From Variovorax paradoxus (GTDB lineage Bacteria > Pseudomonadota > Gammaproteobacteria > Burkholderiales > Burkholderiaceae_C), in the NCBI RefSeq assembly GCF_018614955.1, contig NZ_JAGGNV010000005.1, forward strand, positions 1 to 64,000: DNA of 64,000 nt, written 5' to 3'. Made by a program: the position numbers and the translations under genes. The notes under the pieces are model-generated. The model ran no database searches and was not told the DNA's origin. It saw only the letters and a list, made by a program, of their open reading frames with translations. How positions within the stretch are numbered: the stretch's first letter is position 1; every line of letters starts with the position of its first letter. Below, in pieces: positions 55,707-64,000 of this stretch.

Positions 55707-57382
55707 GATGTCTCCTGGAAACAGGCGGCCGGCAGCAGGCGCCCGCCGCGGCAGCACTGGCACAGCTCGTCGTGGCCGATCGCGAGGTGATCGAAGTTGA
55801 CCGATCCTTGCGCGGCCAGGTGCCGGCGCAGCCGCTGCTCGATGCCGCGGTCGTACTCCGGCGCGACGAAGTGCGTGCCGCCCACCGGCACCGCCGTCAC
55901 GCGCCCGGCGCGCGAGACCAGGACGCCACCCTTGAACACGTACGCGGGCGTCGCGAACATGGCCTCGCAGTTGCCGTCCTCGCGGTACACCGCGATGTCG
56001 GCTGCCGCGCCCGCGCCCAGGTGGCCACGGTCGCGCAGGCCCAGCAGCCGCGCCGGGCCGGCGCGCGTCATGATCGCGATCTCGTAGAGCGTCAACTCGC
56101 GCGTGATCGAGCGCAGCGCGGCATTGGCAGCCACCTCGGGATGCAGCTTGGCCAGTTGCTCCTCCCGAAAGCTGCGGTCCATCAGCAGGCGGATCAGGTG
56201 CGGATAGCTGGTGAACGGGCCGCCATTGGGGTGGTCGGTGGTCAGCACCACGCGCCATGGGTCGTCCACCAGCAGGAAGATCTCCAGCCCGATGACCCAC
56301 TGCAGCGCATTCACGTAGCTCTGCTCGCGGTAGCGGAACGGCACCACGCCGCAGCCCGCCTCGCATTCGATGTCGGCGCCGATCCATTTGCGCGGATCGG
56401 CCAGGCCCGACTGCGCATGCTGGCGCATGGTGTCGCCCGACGCCGTCACGGTCTGCCCGAACATGATCTGGCCGACGTCGATGCTGACGTTCTTGCGCGC
56501 GTTCACCGCTTCCGCGAGCTGCAGGGCGGCCGAGGAGAACTTCTTCGGCCCCTCGGTGCCATAGGCATGGAACTGGATGTGCGTCAGGTGCCCGGGCAAG
56601 CCCTCCAGCGCGGCGATGGTGTCTAGCGTGGACTGGATGTTGCCGGCCACGCCGAGATTGCTGCCGTGGATGTGCAGCGGATGCGGCACCCCGAGCTCGC
56701 GCAGCGCGCGCGCCAGCGTATGCACCACCTGCCTGGGCGTGATCTGCCAGTGCACATGGTTTTCGTCGACGTCGAGCTTGCGTTGGTTGAACTTGAAGGC
56801 CGAGATGCCGCCCGGGTTCACCACCTTCACGCCCATCGCCTTGCTGGCGTTGATGGTCCAGCCGGCGTAGTCGCGGATGCGTTCGAAATCCCAGCGCTCG
56901 GCCAGCATGCGCAGGAACAGCTCGTCGTTGCCGAGCATCACGTAGGCGCCATGGTCGAGGATCGGCGTGTCGCCCATCTCCATGTGCGTATGGCGCGCAT
57001 TGCAGGCCATCATGGCCGGCTCGAAGGCGGCCGTGTAGCCCATCTCGACATAGCGGTAGCCGGTGGCCAGCGTGCCGGGGGTGCAGGTGCCGCAGGAGGC
57101 CAGCTCGAGCGCGTTGTCGGGCAACGCAAGAGGGTTCGCGTTGGCCCGATGGTCTTCCGGCATCAGCATGCGCGCGAGGTTGACCTTGCCGCCGCCGATG
57201 TGGGTGTGCATGTCGATGCCGCCGGCCATCACGATGCAGCCGCTCGCGTCGATTTCCTCGGTCGCGACACCATGCGGCGCCGGCTCGACGATGCGGCCCT
57301 CGCGCACATGAAGATCGCGCACCTCGTCGCACCCGTTCGCCGGATCGATGACGCGGCCGCCGCGCAGGCAAAGGGTCGTCAT
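55703..57382 (-). CDS. fhcA: Formyltransferase/hydrolase complex subunit A, amidohydrolase
   Basis: The 559-residue metallo-amidohydrolase hydrolyses formyl-methylofuran to formate. It has the metal site MAGGIDMHTHIGGGKVN, a later PHPLHIHGSNLG, HIQFHAYGTEG and TTDHPNGGPF. It is homologous to archaeal FmdA/FwdA, but acts as a hydrolase in bacteria. Both ends overlap the adjacent fhc genes by four bases. Confidence 0.96.
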   Translation of the reverse strand: MTTLCLRGGRVIDPANGCDEVRDLHVREGRIVEPAPHGVATEEIDASGCIVMAGGIDMHTHIGGGKVNLARMLMPEDHRANANPLALPDNALELASCGTCTPGTLATGYRYVEMGYTAAFEPAMMACNARHTHMEMGDTPILDHGAYVMLGNDELFLRMLAERWDFERIRDYAGWTINASKAMGVKVVNPGGISAFKFNQRKLDVDENHVHWQITPRQVVHTLARALRELGVPHPLHIHGSNLGVAGNIQSTLDTIAALEGLPGHLTHIQFHAYGTEGPKKFSSAALQLAEAVNARKNVSIDVGQIMFGQTVTASGDTMRQHAQSGLADPRKWIGADIECEAGCGVVPFRYREQSYVNALQWVIGLEIFLLVDDPWRVVLTTDHPNGGPFTSYPHLIRLLMDRSFREEQLAKLHPEVAANAALRSITRELTLYEIAIMTRAGPARLLGLRDRGHLGAGAAADIAVYREDGNCEAMFATPAYVFKGGVLVSRAGRVTAVPVGGTHFVAPEYDRGIEQRLRRHLAAQGSVNFDHLAIGHDELCQCCRGGRLLPAACFQETS

Positions 57383-58605
57383 TGAGCAAGTCCTCGCCTC
57401 GATGCGCGCACCGCCTGCGTCAGGCGGTTCACCACCTCGCCCACGCCGGGCAGTCCGTCGTCATACAGCGGCCGCAGCGGCAGCAGGACCGAGCCGTCGC
57501 TGCGGAACAGATGGCCGCCGGACCCGATTCCCGGTGTCGAGACGGGAATGAACACCTCCGATTCCTGCAGCAGCCGCATCCGCGGATGGCCCAGCACGAT
57601 GCGCGGCAAGTCCGCCGGCGGCAGCGCGGGCTGCGGGCCGAAACTCGACACCCACAGCAGCAGGTCCACCGCGCCGTCGGCCAGCAGGCGATCCGCATCG
57701 AAGCACAACGGTTCGTGCTCCAGGCCTGCAGGCCCTGCGCGCGAACGCAGCGGCAGGCCGGACAGCCAGGCGAACACCTGGTTCACGGTCGCCGCGCCGT
57801 CGTCGCCGCCCAGCGCCAGCGAGGCCGCGCGCGTGCTGCGGTTGAGCGTGGCGACGATGCGCTGGATGCCCTCGACGATCAGCGCGCCCTGCGCCGGCAG
57901 GCATCCGGTCTCGTACACCAGCACCGCATAGCGGGCCGCGTGCAGGCGCTCCGACAGCGCTGCGAGATCGGCCGGCACGCGCGCATCGTCCGCAGCGAGA
58001 CGGCCGGCCACGAGCGCCGCGAGCAGCGCCACGGTGTCGAACAGGTCGCCGTGCAGCGGCAGGATCTCGGTGCGCGCACCCTCCGGCTCGCCCACGCCGC
58101 AGCGGCGGAAGAATTCCGGATAGCGGGGCGTGGGCTCCCCGGTCATGCAGACGATGAGGTCGGCCCGCGTCCTCACTTCGGCCAGCGTGGTCGAGAAGCC
58201 GCCGCGATCCTGCAGCGCGCGCAGGCCGTGCATCAGCGCCGCTCCGCGGGCCGGGTCGCAGATGGCGCCGGTTTCGCAGGCCAGCGCATAGAGTGCGCGG
58301 GCGCCGGCGACATCGGTGCCGAGGCCGCCGAACAAGGGCTGGCGGCTGGCCGCGAGCAAGGAGGCGGCGGCAGTGAGCGCGGTATCGAGATCGCAGTCGC
58401 GGCCGTCGACCCGTGGCCGTTCGGTTGCGGCCGCGCCGCCGAATGCAGCCAGCGCTGCGCGCGCCCGCGGGCACTCGCTGCCGGTCAGGCTGGGCGGCGT
58501 GCCGGGCGGCCCGAGCGCCACGCCGAAGCTGTCGCACAACAAGGGGCAGAAAGGACAGGTCCACGGGGCTTGGCCGGGCTGCGCGGTTGCGTCGACTGGA
58601 GTCAT
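57379..58605 (-). CDS. fhcB: Formyltransferase/hydrolase complex subunit B
   Basis: The 408-residue protein resembles the molybdopterin-type FmdB, beginning near residue 15 with WTCPFCPLLCDSF and ending with conserved IPVSTPGIGSGGHLFRSDGSV. Bacterial FhcB is thought to be a non-redox structural subunit. Met at 58605 gives a normal N terminus, though without a good ribosome binding site; Met at 58635 is possible. It is the first gene of the fhc operon. Confidence 0.93.
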   Translation of the reverse strand: MTPVDATAQPGQAPWTCPFCPLLCDSFGVALGPPGTPPSLTGSECPRARAALAAFGGAAATERPRVDGRDCDLDTALTAAASLLAASRQPLFGGLGTDVAGARALYALACETGAICDPARGAALMHGLRALQDRGGFSTTLAEVRTRADLIVCMTGEPTPRYPEFFRRCGVGEPEGARTEILPLHGDLFDTVALLAALVAGRLAADDARVPADLAALSERLHAARYAVLVYETGCLPAQGALIVEGIQRIVATLNRSTRAASLALGGDDGAATVNQVFAWLSGLPLRSRAGPAGLEHEPLCFDADRLLADGAVDLLLWVSSFGPQPALPPADLPRIVLGHPRMRLLQESEVFIPVSTPGIGSGGHLFRSDGSVLLPLRPLYDDGLPGVGEVVNRLTQAVRASRRGLAQ

Positions 58606-58835
58606 GGGCAGGCAACCACGCAAAGCACGTGCCATTCGTTCGCCGGGCGGGCCGCGCCTGGAGCGGGCCGGCTGACACACGCGTTATGAGACAGAGTGTT
58701 GCGCTTTCGGGCGGTCAATGCGCGCCGGCAAGCGCCGTTTGCGGGGCGCGCGAGCCGTTGGCGGGATGGCACGGTTCGTGTGTGCAGGGCGCTGATGGCA
58801 TGCCCTCGAACCCTCCTGCCACCGGCATCCTCGGT

Positions 58836-59564
58836 TCAGCGCCGCATGCGCGGCAGTTGCAGGTCGTGCAGCGCGCTGGCCACCAGCCAGGCATCGGCGC
58901 CCGCCGCACTGGCCCGCGCCAGGTCGTCCTCGCTGCGGATGCCGCCCGCGCCGATCAGCATGGCGCCCGGCGCCAGGCGGCGCACCTCCTGCAAGGTCTC
59001 CAGGTCCGGCCCGGCGCCGGAGCCGACGCGCTCGAGCGTCATCACGATCAGCCGCTGCGGCCACAGCGCCACCGCGTCCCAGCAGCCGGCGGCGTCGAGG
59101 CGCTGGCCGTCGCGCCGGTCCAGCGACAGCGCGGCCCGGACCTCGTCTTCACCGGCGCCGTTGCCGAAGCAGCGCTCCAGCGCCTCGCGCGAACGCAGGG
59201 ATTCGCTGCCGAACACGAACACGATGCGGGAGGCGTACGACGCCAGCTGGCTGCGCAGTGCCTGGCCGGCCGATGCATCCGCCAAGCCCGCGTCCAGCCA
59301 GAGCTCGATCTCGGGCAGCGCCTGCAGCAGATCGACCAGCACCGCGATCTGCGTGGCCCGGCCCTGCAGGGCATCGAGGTCGGCCACGTACAACTGCCGT
59401 GCCGCACAGTGATCGCACAGGATGCGCGCCACCGTCACCGGATCGCTGCTGGCACACAGCGCCGACACGATCGGCCGGTACGCTTGCCGATCGCCGCGCA
59501 CGGCACGCACCACCTGGCCTTGCAGCAGGTCGATGACGGGGATCAGGTTCAATTCGGAGATCAT
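58836..59564 (-). CDS. HisA/HisF-like TIM-barrel protein of the C1 cofactor cluster
   Basis: The 242-residue protein begins MISELNLIPVIDLLQGQVVR, the HisA phosphoribosyl-isomerase entry motif. It goes on with LYVADLDALQGRA, LDAGLAD and GAGGIRSEDDLARA. It departs from true HisA in the middle. HisA-like genes recur in bacterial H4MPT/methylofuran clusters, so a cofactor-synthesis role is likely rather than histidine synthesis. It is divergent from the ATP-grasp gene, only 27 bp apart. Confidence 0.8.
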   Translation of the reverse strand: MISELNLIPVIDLLQGQVVRAVRGDRQAYRPIVSALCASSDPVTVARILCDHCAARQLYVADLDALQGRATQIAVLVDLLQALPEIELWLDAGLADASAGQALRSQLASYASRIVFVFGSESLRSREALERCFGNGAGEDEVRAALSLDRRDGQRLDAAGCWDAVALWPQRLIVMTLERVGSGAGPDLETLQEVRRLAPGAMLIGAGGIRSEDDLARASAAGADAWLVASALHDLQLPRMRR

Positions 59565-59591
59565 GGGTGAGCACCCGGAAAGAGGATGGAA

Positions 59592-60578
59592 ATGACGACA
59601 CGCGTGTTTGTTTACGAGTATCTCAGCGGCGGAGGCTGGACCGACTACGGTGACGACGCGGCGGCCGACGAACTGCTGCCGCTGGGGCTGTCGATGCGCG
59701 ATGCCATGGTCGCAGACCTGATGCGGGTTCGCGATTGTTCCGTGTCGGCGGCCACCTGCGTCCCCGTGAACACCCTGCCCGCGCGCGCCGCGCCGCTGCG
59801 TCCGCTCGCCGGCGAATCGGCCTTCGCCTTCGTGGCGCGGCAGAGTGCGCTGCACGACATGGTCTGGCTGGTCGCGCCCGAGACGGACGGCCTGCTGGCG
59901 AGCTTCCAGCGCATCGTGGGCGATGCGCGCTGGCTGGGCTGCAGCGCCGAGGCCATCGAACTCGCAGCCGGCAAGCAGGCCACGCTCGCGCACCTGGCCG
60001 CGCACGGCGTGACGACGCCGCTGGCCTTCGAGCATGCGCCCGAGGTCGAGCGTTGGGTGGTCAAGCCCGACGACGGTGCGGGCGGCGTGGCCACCCACGT
60101 GCACACCCGCCGCGCGGCTGCGCTCGAAGATCAGGCCCGGCGCGCGCAGGCCGGCGCGGCCGTCACGCTCGAGCCCTGGGTCGAAGGCGAGGCCCTGAGC
60201 CTGTCGCTGCTGTGCACGGCGCAGAATGCCGAGATGCTGAGCGTCAACCGCCAGCGCATCGCGATCGATGCAAACGGCAGACTTTGCTTCGAAGGCGTGA
60301 CGGTCGATGCGCTGGGCCGCGACGATCCACGCACGGGGCCCCTGGCCGCGCTGGCGGTGCAGGTGGCGCGCGCCATCCCGGGCCTGCGCGGCTTCGCCGG
60401 CATCGACCTGGTCTGGCATCCGCAGCGCGGGCCGGTGGTGATCGAGGTCAATCCGCGCGTCACATGCGCCTACGTCGGGCTCTCGGCGGCACTGGGCCGC
60501 AACTTGGCGGCCGAACTGATCGCCAGCCGCCTGCACGGCAACCCCCAGGATCGGGAACTTGCGCGTGCCCACGTCTGA
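59592..60578 (+). CDS. ATP-grasp ligase of methylofuran synthesis (MfnD/OrfY-like)
   Basis: The 328-residue protein begins MTTRVFVYEYLSGGGW. It has an ATP-grasp core: WVVKPDDGAGGVATH, LEPWVEGEALSLSLL and GIDLVWHPQRGPVVIEVNPRVTCAYVGL. Archaeal MfnD links tyramine to glutamate in methanofuran; the bacterial cofactor uses tyrosine, so the amino acceptor may differ. AGAGG lies six bases before Met at 59592; Met at 59586 is less likely. Confidence 0.88.
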   Translation: MTTRVFVYEYLSGGGWTDYGDDAAADELLPLGLSMRDAMVADLMRVRDCSVSAATCVPVNTLPARAAPLRPLAGESAFAFVARQSALHDMVWLVAPETDGLLASFQRIVGDARWLGCSAEAIELAAGKQATLAHLAAHGVTTPLAFEHAPEVERWVVKPDDGAGGVATHVHTRRAAALEDQARRAQAGAAVTLEPWVEGEALSLSLLCTAQNAEMLSVNRQRIAIDANGRLCFEGVTVDALGRDDPRTGPLAALAVQVARAIPGLRGFAGIDLVWHPQRGPVVIEVNPRVTCAYVGLSAALGRNLAAELIASRLHGNPQDRELARAHV

Positions 60579-61650
60579 ACGCACCACCATCGGGTGGGAC
60601 ATCGGCGGCGCACACGTCAAGGCCGGCCTGCTGCAACGCGGCGAGGTCGTCGACGTGGCGCAATGGGGATGCCCGCTCTGGCAGGGCTTGGACCATCTGG
60701 TGCGCGCACTGCAAGCCGCGCGCACGCGCTGGCCCACGCTCGAGGCCGCGCAGCATGCCGTGACCATGACGGGCGAGATGGTCGATCTGTTCCCCGACCG
60801 CGAGGACGGCGTTCGAAGCATCGCCGCCACGCTGGCCGCGTCGCTGCCTGTGCCGTCGAGCGCGCTGCATTTCTTTGCGGGCGACGCCGGCTGGTGCGCC
60901 GCCGCGGAGCTTGCCCGGCAATGGGAGTGCGTCGCTTCGGCCAACTGGCTCGCGACCGCGCGGCATGCCGCGCTCACGCTGCCGGAGGGCGTGCTGGTCG
61001 ACATCGGCAGCACGACCACCGACCTGATCGCGTTCGGCAACGCGCGCGTGCTGACCGCGAGCCGCAGCGACGCCGAACGCCTGGTGAGCGGCGAGCTGGC
61101 CTACCACGGCGTGGTGCGCACACCCTTGTGCGCACTGACCCAGCGCGTCACATGGCGCGGCCACGCGCGCCATGTGATGAACGAATTCTTCGCCACCACG
61201 GCCGACGTCTACCGGCTCAGCGGCGAGCTGGATCCGGCGCACGACCTGCACCCGAGCGCCGACAACGCAGCCAAGAGCCCGGCGGCGACGCGCCAGCGCC
61301 TCGCTCGCATGGTGGGACTGGACGAACGCGATGCCACCGCCGACGAATGGCTCGAGCTGGCACGGGCCTGGCGCAGCGCGCAGCTCGAAGCGCTGGCCGC
61401 GCAGTTGCGCCGCGTGCTGGCCGCGCATGCGCTCTCCGATCGCGCCGTGATCGTCGGTGCGGGCTGCGGCGCCTTCCTGGTGCCCGAGCTCGCAGCCGCA
61501 GCCGCCGAAGCGGCCCCGCGTCGGCTCGCCGCCTATGGCAGCGATGTCGCGAAGGTGGCACGCCACGCGGCGGCGGGCACTGCCGGCTGGGCGCAGGTGT
61601 GTGCCCCGAGTGTCGCGGTGGCGGCGCTGTTCGAACGGGAGCACGACTGA
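60559..61650 (+). CDS. H4MPT-linked C1 pathway protein, MfnF/Orf19-like
   Basis: The 363-residue ASKHA-fold protein has TIGWDIGGAHVKAGLL near the start and LVDIGSTTTDLIAF, MTGEMVDLFPDREDGV and VIVGAGCGAFLVPEL further on. Archaeal MfnF couples the aminomethylfuran diphosphate to the glutamyl-tyramine part. The start is TTG (60559) or GTG (60565), overlapping the ATP-grasp gene by about 14-20 bases. Confidence 0.88.
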   Translation: MRVPTSERTTIGWDIGGAHVKAGLLQRGEVVDVAQWGCPLWQGLDHLVRALQAARTRWPTLEAAQHAVTMTGEMVDLFPDREDGVRSIAATLAASLPVPSSALHFFAGDAGWCAAAELARQWECVASANWLATARHAALTLPEGVLVDIGSTTTDLIAFGNARVLTASRSDAERLVSGELAYHGVVRTPLCALTQRVTWRGHARHVMNEFFATTADVYRLSGELDPAHDLHPSADNAAKSPAATRQRLARMVGLDERDATADEWLELARAWRSAQLEALAAQLRRVLAAHALSDRAVIVGAGCGAFLVPELAAAAAEAAPRRLAAYGSDVAKVARHAAAGTAGWAQVCAPSVAVAALFEREHD

Positions 61651-62249
61651 TGTGGGTCGTCAAGATCGGCGGCAGCCTCTGTGCCGACCCGGTGCTGCTG
61701 CAGTGGCTGGACCTGCTCACGCAGATCGGCGGCGGCCGCGTGACGATCGTCTGCGGCGGCGGCAGCTTCGCCGACGAAGTGCGGCGCGTGCAGGCGCACT
61801 GGGAGTTCGATGACCTGGCCGCCCACAACATGGCGGTGCTGGCGATGGCGCAGACCGCCTACCAGTTGCACGCGCTGAATCCCGCACTGCAGCTGGCCGC
61901 GCGCAGGACCGACATCCCCGACCTGCTGCACCAGGGAAAGACCGCGCTGTGGCTGCCCCTCGAGCTCAGGCGCGATCAGCCGGATGCACGCACTGGCTGG
62001 GACGCCACCTCCGACACCATCGCGCTGGACCTGGCGAAGCACCTCAACGCCGAGCAGCTGGTGATGGTCAAGTCCTGCGCCATCGACCCGGCGCTGACAC
62101 TGGCCGAGCTGGGCGACTCCGGCGTGGTCGATCCGCAGTTCGCCGAGCTGTCCGACGACGCCGCCTTCCCGATCACCCTGCTCCACAAGAGCCAGGTGAC
62201 CACCATGCGTGCGCTACTGCTGGGCGAAGCCAACTACGCTGCGCGCTGA
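61650..62249 (+). CDS. Amino-acid-kinase-fold phosphate kinase, MfnE-like
   Basis: The 199-residue protein opens MWVVKIGGSLCADPVLLQWL and continues VTIVCGGGSFADEVR, an amino acid kinase fold shorter than usual. Archaeal MfnE phosphorylates aminomethylfuran phosphate. The ATG shares a base with the preceding stop (TGATG). It ends 20 bp from the convergent mfnB-like gene. Confidence 0.88.
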   Translation: MWVVKIGGSLCADPVLLQWLDLLTQIGGGRVTIVCGGGSFADEVRRVQAHWEFDDLAAHNMAVLAMAQTAYQLHALNPALQLAARRTDIPDLLHQGKTALWLPLELRRDQPDARTGWDATSDTIALDLAKHLNAEQLVMVKSCAIDPALTLAELGDSGVVDPQFAELSDDAAFPITLLHKSQVTTMRALLLGEANYAAR

Positions 62250-62268
62250 GCGCCGGCGCAGGAATGGA

Positions 62269-62970
62269 TCAGGCAGGCGCAGGCTCGACGGCCTGCCCAC
62301 GCAGCAGCACGGCCAGCGCCGCCAGCCGCTGCGGGCACAGCGCCGTCTTGCGGTCGCCGACGCAAACGGCACTGCGAAAGCCCGCGAAATCGGGCACCAG
62401 CGCCTGCAGCAAGGGAACATGCATCGTGCGCAGCGCGCCCGCCAGCCCGACCAGCCGGCCCGAGGCGCGCACCTGCGCCAGAAAATGGCGCAGCTCCGCC
62501 ATCGGCACCGCATCGAACAGGCTGCCGGCCTGCTTGTCGGCGGTGTCGGCCATGAGCGCCGGAAACGCGAGGCCACAGGCATGCGCGACCAGCGCCGCAT
62601 CCAGGCCGCGATCGGCAACGAAGACCGGCACCACCGGCCAGCCGCAGTCCGCCAGCGCGTCGAGCACCGCGAACGCCTCGGCCCCCCGCTCGATGCCGAC
62701 CTTGACGTAGTCGACGCCGCAGGCGCCGACGGCCTCGACCTGAGCCAGGATGCGAGGCAGCGCGTGCATCGGCAGGTCGCCGATGGTCGCGCTCACGGGC
62801 CGTGCGATGGCGTGCGCGCGCAACGCGCTCACGACGGCGGCGATCGTCGCCACCGGCAAGCCGCCGAGCGCGCCCTCGCCGGGCTCCTTCAGGTCGATGA
62901 AGTCGGCCCCGCCGCGCGCCGCGAGCAGGGCCTCCGGCACGCTGCGGACACTCACGAGCATGCGCGTCAT
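62269..62970 (-). CDS. (5-Formylfuran-3-yl)methyl phosphate synthase, MfnB-like
   Basis: The 233-residue TIM-barrel protein has SVRSVPEALLAARGGADFIDLKEP, ATIGDLP, VDYVKVGI and LVGLAGALR with active-site Lys residues. MfnB condenses two glyceraldehyde 3-phosphates to the furan of methanofuran. The start overlaps the upstream DUF447 gene by ATGA. Confidence 0.92.
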   Translation of the reverse strand: MTRMLVSVRSVPEALLAARGGADFIDLKEPGEGALGGLPVATIAAVVSALRAHAIARPVSATIGDLPMHALPRILAQVEAVGACGVDYVKVGIERGAEAFAVLDALADCGWPVVPVFVADRGLDAALVAHACGLAFPALMADTADKQAGSLFDAVPMAELRHFLAQVRASGRLVGLAGALRTMHVPLLQALVPDFAGFRSAVCVGDRKTALCPQRLAALAVLLRGQAVEPAPA

Positions 62971-63560
62971 GACGTGCGCTCCTGCGCGCGGGCATGGTGC
63001 TGCGCGACCGCGGCGCGCAGCCACTGCCACGCTTCGCGCTCCTCGGGGCCCGCGGTCTTGTCGATCGCGATCTGCAGGTAGCTCATTTCGGTTTCCACTT
63101 TCTCGAGTGCCAGCATATGCAGGCGGCTGACCAGCACGGCCCCTTCGATCACCGCGGCCTGGGCGCGGTTGAAGCCGGCGAAAGGTGCATGCGTGGCCTC
63201 GTGCACGGCCCTCATGCGCAACACCGGCCGCTGCGCGTCGTCGCGCCGTTCGGCCAGCTCCAGTTCGACGTGGCGCAATGCACAGGCCAGCCGCACGCCG
63301 TCGATGCGTTCGGCCGCATGCGTGGGCCAGAGCTTGCGGCCGGTCACGCAGCCGGCGAACACGCGGGTGTCGCCCACGATGTTGAGCACCGCACGGCCGG
63401 TGGCCACGATGTTGTCGTGCGTGGTGGAGGGCTTGAACGGCATCAGCACGATGCCGCCTTCCTGGTAGCGGATTCCCATCGGCGCCACATGCGCCTGCCC
63501 GCCGGGCGCCACGGTGCTCACCACGGCTTCGAAGATCTGGTCGTTCATGGGAGTGCTCAT
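62967..63560 (-). CDS. DUF447-family protein (Orf22-like) of the C1 cofactor cluster
   Basis: The 197-residue protein reads MSTPMNDQIFEAVVSTVAPG, HVAPMGIRYQEGGIVLMPFKPSTTHDN and VLNIVGDTRVFAGCVTGR, a split-barrel, flavin-binding-like fold. DUF447 genes recur in H4MPT/methylofuran clusters and are needed in some methylotrophs, without a defined reaction. It overlaps both neighbours by four bases. Confidence 0.88.
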   Translation of the reverse strand: MSTPMNDQIFEAVVSTVAPGGQAHVAPMGIRYQEGGIVLMPFKPSTTHDNIVATGRAVLNIVGDTRVFAGCVTGRKLWPTHAAERIDGVRLACALRHVELELAERRDDAQRPVLRMRAVHEATHAPFAGFNRAQAAVIEGAVLVSRLHMLALEKVETEMSYLQIAIDKTAGPEEREAWQWLRAAVAQHHARAQERTS

Positions 63561-64000
63561 GGCCCGGGCTCGGCCGCGTTGTTTCTCGGCGTCTTCATGG
63601 TGGTCCCAGGCGCGCACCAGCGCGCCAGGTCTTCGGTGGCGCGCGGCGCGGCGCAACCCCAGTCCAGCGGCTGGTCCTGCACGTAGCGCTTGCCCAGCTG
63701 CCAGGCGATCTCCGCGCGCGCCAGCTCGACGCCCATGTAGAAGGCATGGTCGGCGTCGTCGTGCAGCTTCAGCTGCGGCCAGAGTTCGAAGGCGCCCTGC
63801 CCCAGGCGCAGCCCGTCGCGGTTGTACACGTGCAGGCCGAGGGGCGATATCTGCACGCGGAAGTTCGGGTCGCGCACCTGCGCGGCGATCTCACCGATTT
63901 CTTCCGGTGTGTCGGGAAAAGGATGCTTGGCGTGCACCGTCATCAGCGCGTCGCTCATGCCCTTGGGCAAGGTGCCGTGCTGAGCCGCCGCATGCATGAT
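63557..64000 (-). CDS. DUF6513/dihydropteroate synthase-like protein, C-terminal part (5' end outside window)
   Basis: The last 147 or so residues are visible, and the frame stays open to the window edge. They read HPFPDTPEEIGEIAAQVRDP, ISPLGLHVYNRDGLRLGQGAFELWPQL, HAFYMGVELARAEIAWQLGK and DQPLDWGCA. This is the end of the pterin-binding, DHPS-like proteins of C1 cofactor clusters, thought to help build H4MPT. It is probably the first visible gene of the unit leading to mfnB. Confidence 0.87.
   Translation of the reverse strand: MMHAAAQHGTLPKGMSDALMTVHAKHPFPDTPEEIGEIAAQVRDPNFRVQISPLGLHVYNRDGLRLGQGAFELWPQLKLHDDADHAFYMGVELARAEIAWQLGKRYVQDQPLDWGCAAPRATEDLARWCAPGTTMKTPRNNAAEPGP

Overview
The window looks like a chromosomal segment of a high-G+C betaproteobacterium of the Burkholderiales, most like the Comamonadaceae (Variovorax/Methylibium-type). 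This rests on a red-type (form IC) RuBisCO with CbbX, a mxaRSACKL/xox/pqq methanol oxidation region, a bacterial tetrahydromethanopterin/methylofuran cluster, and dispersed palindromic repeats of a kind common in that family. It reads as a facultative methylotroph and autotroph. No species call is possible from this sequence alone.

Layout. (i) 1-6.6 kb is a surface-protein region: the 3' part of a YadA-type trimeric autotransporter, a BamE/OmpA-type lipoprotein (TpgA-like), a classical autotransporter and small unknown genes. A 48-bp copy of the cbbA tail flanks part of it. (ii) 6.7-17.9 kb is a complete cbb operon on the minus strand, in transcription order cbbL-S-X-Y-E-Z-F-P-T-A, with divergent cbbR. 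(iii) 18-21.2 kb holds a TonB-dependent receptor and a Bug/TctC binding protein. (iv) 21.9-25.7 kb is the PQQ-alcohol-dehydrogenase-associated ABC system (ATPase, beta-propeller, binding protein, permease), divergent from (v) 26.2-37.5 kb, a xoxF-G-J, two unknowns, beta-propeller, mxaD, mxaR-S-A-C-K-L run. XoxF carries the extra lanthanide-site Asp, and no mxaF/mxaI is present. (vi) 37.5-39.6 kb is an accessory patch with a lower-G+C methyltransferase-like gene and two unknowns. (vii) 39.7-46.2 kb has pqqABCDE, a proline iminopeptidase-like gene and a MoxY/MoxX-type two-component pair. (viii) 46.2-50.1 kb is a regulatory and remnant region: a VOC protein, a truncated Rossmann fragment, a CheB-like protein without its catalytic Ser, a receiver protein, one intact Crp/Fnr regulator and one frameshifted copy. 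(ix) 50.2-64 kb is the C1 cofactor region: HAD phosphatase, pabB-pabC fusion, fae paralogue, fhcC, fhcD, fhcA, fhcB, a HisA-like gene, mfnD-, mfnF-, mfnE- and mfnB-like genes, a DUF447 gene and a truncated DUF6513 gene.

Taken together, methanol is oxidised in the periplasm by PQQ-XoxF with XoxG as electron acceptor. Formaldehyde or formate-level carbon is handled by the H4MPT/methylofuran branch (Fae-like protein, Fhc complex), whose cofactors are made by neighbouring genes. The resulting CO2 can be fixed by the Calvin cycle operon. The MoxXY pair, CbbR and the Crp/Fnr proteins are the obvious regulators. A roughly 0.5-kb palindromic element occurs twice (21.3-21.8 and 54.3-54.6 kb); the second copy splits the fhc operon.
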